Shown: piece by piece, positions 31,969 to 33,686 of the stretch
Position numbering within the stretch: position 1 is the first letter of the stretch
Layout: each line of letters begins with the position of its first letter
Assembly (NCBI GenBank): GCA_039698075.1
Contig: JBDKTJ010000088.1
Span: 1-33,686, forward strand
Source of the DNA: JAJFVC01 sp039698075
GTDB lineage: Bacteria > Planctomycetota > Planctomycetia > Pirellulales > Thermoguttaceae
Direction: 5' to 3'
Length of the DNA: 33,686 nt
Notes under the pieces: model-generated
What the model was told of the DNA's origin: nothing
The model's input: only the letters and a program-made list of their open reading frames with translations
The model's database searches: none
Translations under genes and position numbers: made by a program

Positions 31969-33621
31969 TTAATCGGACGAGGGCCGCTTGGTCGTTTTTC
32001 GAAGATAGATCGGCGGCGTCGCCGGATCGTAATTTTCCGCGATCCACCGCAGCACCGGCGCCGGCAGCGCCAAAACGTTTTCGTCGAGACACACAACCCT
32101 CGGCGGATCGTTTTCGAGACAGGTCAACAATTGCCGGTCGCGTTGGTCGGGCGTCATCATCGCCAGCGAATAACGATTGAGCCACCAATAATAGTAGGCG
32201 TGCCGCCGAAATACGCCGAAGCCTGTAAAACCGTCGAACACGGTCTCGTCCGGCGGAACCAGCCGATTGACCAGCGCGACGGCCGCTCGTTGCCGATGAT
32301 TCGACCAACACACGGCGTCGGCGTCGCGCAGGCCGGCATAGCCGAACCCCAACGCAACCGCGCAAAACACCGCGGCAGCCCGACAATCTCGACGACAACA
32401 CACGACCGCGGCGATCGCGAGGACCAACATCACGACGATGGAAATCTGAAAGCCCGCCCCCCCTGCCCTTGCAAACCAATGCGGCAATGCGCCGCCCTGG
32501 CCGACGCGAAACGCATGGACGGCCAACGCGGTTTCCACGAGGATCAACGCCGCGACCGTCGCAAGAATCATCCGCTCCGCTTTTCGATCGAACGGACCGC
32601 CGGCCCAGCGCACCAGTTGATCGCCGGCCAACGCGGAGGCCAGCGGGAACCAAAGCAAATAATACTGCACGTACGCCGCCTGGGCCGCCAATCCGCCCAA
32701 GACGCAGAACAAAACGGTCATCGCCAGAAACTCACGACCCGACGACGCGGATGACGGCGTTTCCACGAGTCTTCCCGACGTCGACGGTCCGTTCGTAAAA
32801 CGTCCCCCAATCGTCGCCGCCACCGCCGCCGCCGCGCCGAACCACAGCGGCAAGTCGGCGGCCAACGTCGGCCGCAACGCGGTCCAAGGGCTTTCGCGGA
32901 CCGGCCAATGCCACAGACGTCCGACGACGCCTTCAAAAAACGCCGCCGCGCCGCCGGCCAGCCCGAACAACCCGAACGCAACAAGCCACGGCAACAACGC
33001 CCCAAAAACCATAAAAGCCAACTCGACCGCCGTCGAACGGCGCGACCGCTCCGGTTTTCGACGAACGGCCCACGCGACAGCCATCGCCGCGGCCACGACC
33101 AGCGCCTTCTGCGTCAACAGCATGGCCAGCCCGAGCGATACGCCCGCCGCGAAAACCGCCGCCGCTCGGCGTTTCCCCTCGGCGACGCGCACCAACAGGC
33201 CGGCGGCCGCCGTGATGAGGAACATGGCCGGCACGTCGGGCCGAATCTCGATGCTCTTCCAAAAAAACACCGTCGTCACGCACAACAGCGCCGGCGCGAC
33301 CATGGCCGCCGTCGGCCCCGCCACGCGATGCGTCAGACGCCCGACGAGCACGAGCGTGCCCACGGAAAAAAGCCACATCAGCGTCCGGCTCCATGTCAAG
33401 GCTGGCAGCTCCGGACCAACGACCCCAAAAATCGGTGAAAGCAAATAATAAAGCGCCGGGCCGTGATGCTCGAAAAAGTCGCGGTAAGGCAATTCGCCTC
33501 GCGCGACGCAGCACGCCGCGTGCAGATGTTCCCACTCGTCGGGGTCGACGCCGCGATAGGACGTCAATGCCAGCAGCACGGCGCAGACGGCCAACGGAAT
33601 GAGAACCAAACTGTTTTTCAT
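31969..33621 (-). CDS. PMT/GT39-like membrane glycosyltransferase
   Basis: 550 residues from the ATG at 33621 (MKNSLVLIP); an in-frame start at 33651 would add ten residues. About ten to twelve hydrophobic helices. After the first helix comes VDPDEWEHLHAA, the active-site acidic motif, then PYRDFFEHHGPALYYLL, typical of bacterial GT39-like sugar transferases. The soluble C-terminal domain of about 120 residues contains PDETVFDGFTG and TPDQRDRQLL. It likely transfers a sugar from a lipid carrier outside the cytoplasm; substrate unknown. A C-rich repeat copy (32457-32469) lies in frame and encodes Ala-Gly-Gly-Ala. The promoter is at or beyond the window edge. Confidence 0.8.
   Translation of the reverse strand: MKNSLVLIPLAVCAVLLALTSYRGVDPDEWEHLHAACCVARGELPYRDFFEHHGPALYYLLSPIFGVVGPELPALTWSRTLMWLFSVGTLVLVGRLTHRVAGPTAAMVAPALLCVTTVFFWKSIEIRPDVPAMFLITAAAGLLVRVAEGKRRAAAVFAAGVSLGLAMLLTQKALVVAAAMAVAWAVRRKPERSRRSTAVELAFMVFGALLPWLVAFGLFGLAGGAAAFFEGVVGRLWHWPVRESPWTALRPTLAADLPLWFGAAAAVAATIGGRFTNGPSTSGRLVETPSSASSGREFLAMTVLFCVLGGLAAQAAYVQYYLLWFPLASALAGDQLVRWAGGPFDRKAERMILATVAALILVETALAVHAFRVGQGGALPHWFARAGGAGFQISIVVMLVLAIAAVVCCRRDCRAAAVFCAVALGFGYAGLRDADAVCWSNHRQRAAVALVNRLVPPDETVFDGFTGFGVFRRHAYYYWWLNRYSLAMMTPDQRDRQLLTCLENDPPRVVCLDENVLALPAPVLRWIAENYDPATPPIYLRKTTKRPSSD
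32457..32469 (+). repeat. C-run/pentanucleotide element, copy 7 (inside glycosyltransferase)
   Basis: Plus strand CCCCCCCTGCCCT, the same 13 bases as the minus-strand copies at 810 and 14071, in a loop-coding part of the minus-strand glycosyltransferase. Confidence 0.55.
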
Positions 33622-33686
33622 TCGCAGCCACGCCCTCGGGGCGCGTCCCAAACGGCCTGCCTTTGCGACGCCGGACGCTTACGCCT

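Noticed and set aside
30783..32096. 437-codon minus-strand frame opposite the glycosyltransferase
   Set aside because: Arg-rich, low-complexity product lying over an intact plus-strand membrane enzyme.

Overview
The window looks like chromosomal DNA from an uncultured planctomycete, most likely of the Pirellulales type. GC content is high and long antisense open frames shadow most genes. The gene content is typical of that group: a GYF_2-domain membrane protein, a DUF2961 (GH172-like) secreted protein, a planctomycete-type HNH protein, an ECF sigma factor, a Hanks-type kinase, and secreted or lipoprotein alpha/beta hydrolases. This assignment is an inference from gene content. No rRNA, tRNA, CRISPR array, transposase, integrase or phage gene was seen.

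Layout. 58-3570 (minus): YjdF/DUF2238 membrane protein, Gfo/Idh/MocA oxidoreductase and rhamnulokinase. 3793-5632 (plus): an Rrf2 regulator without Fe-S cysteines, then ATP sulfurylase. 5657-6499 (minus): a divergent thymidylate-synthase-fold protein. 6682-10796 (plus): membrane metallophosphoesterase, phosphohexomutase and GYF_2 membrane protein. 10791-12282 (minus): KaiC-like ATPase and flavin-reductase-like protein. 12554-13579 (plus): secreted esterase. 13601-16861 (minus): BioF-like PLP enzyme, LeuB-type dehydrogenase, SNase-like nuclease and a small Cys4 protein. 17222-18800 (plus): HNH protein and ECF sigma factor. 18781-19830 (minus): polytopic membrane protein. 20092-21312 (plus): DUF2961. 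21326-22414 (minus): PdxA. 22556-23017 (plus): Dtd. 23049-23762 (minus): YdjM-like membrane hydrolase. 23926-24651 (plus): CvpA. 25381-29858 (minus): AccA, Ser/Thr kinase and a large lipoprotein esterase. 30165-33621: two convergent PMT-like glycosyltransferases.

How the genes may work together. Most are housekeeping or metabolic: sulfate activation, leucine or related 2-oxoacid synthesis, PLP synthesis, fatty-acid synthesis, rhamnose catabolism and D-aminoacyl-tRNA proofreading. Genes sit in short transcription units that often converge with tiny gaps or overlapping 3' ends. Several plausible promoters share a TACAAT-like -10 box with a -35 box 16-17 bp upstream. Some genes (6682, 23926, possibly 22414) have the -10 box only 6-8 nt from the start codon, as expected of leaderless mRNAs.

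The least expected content is repetitive. At least seven copies of a short C-run/pentanucleotide element (consensus C4-7 TGCCCTGCCC) are scattered through the window, four of them inside coding regions, including one immediately before the PLP-lysine motif of the BioF-like enzyme. Other families are a palindrome built on GGACAGGT..ACCTGTCC, a 176-bp element bounded by a perfect 20-bp inverted repeat, a CCATCTCCCA palindrome, and a TAGGGACTAGGG inverted repeat. No clearly new multi-gene defence or metabolic system is visible. The repeats, the degenerate-motif enzymes and the Rrf2-sulfurylase pair are the best leads.
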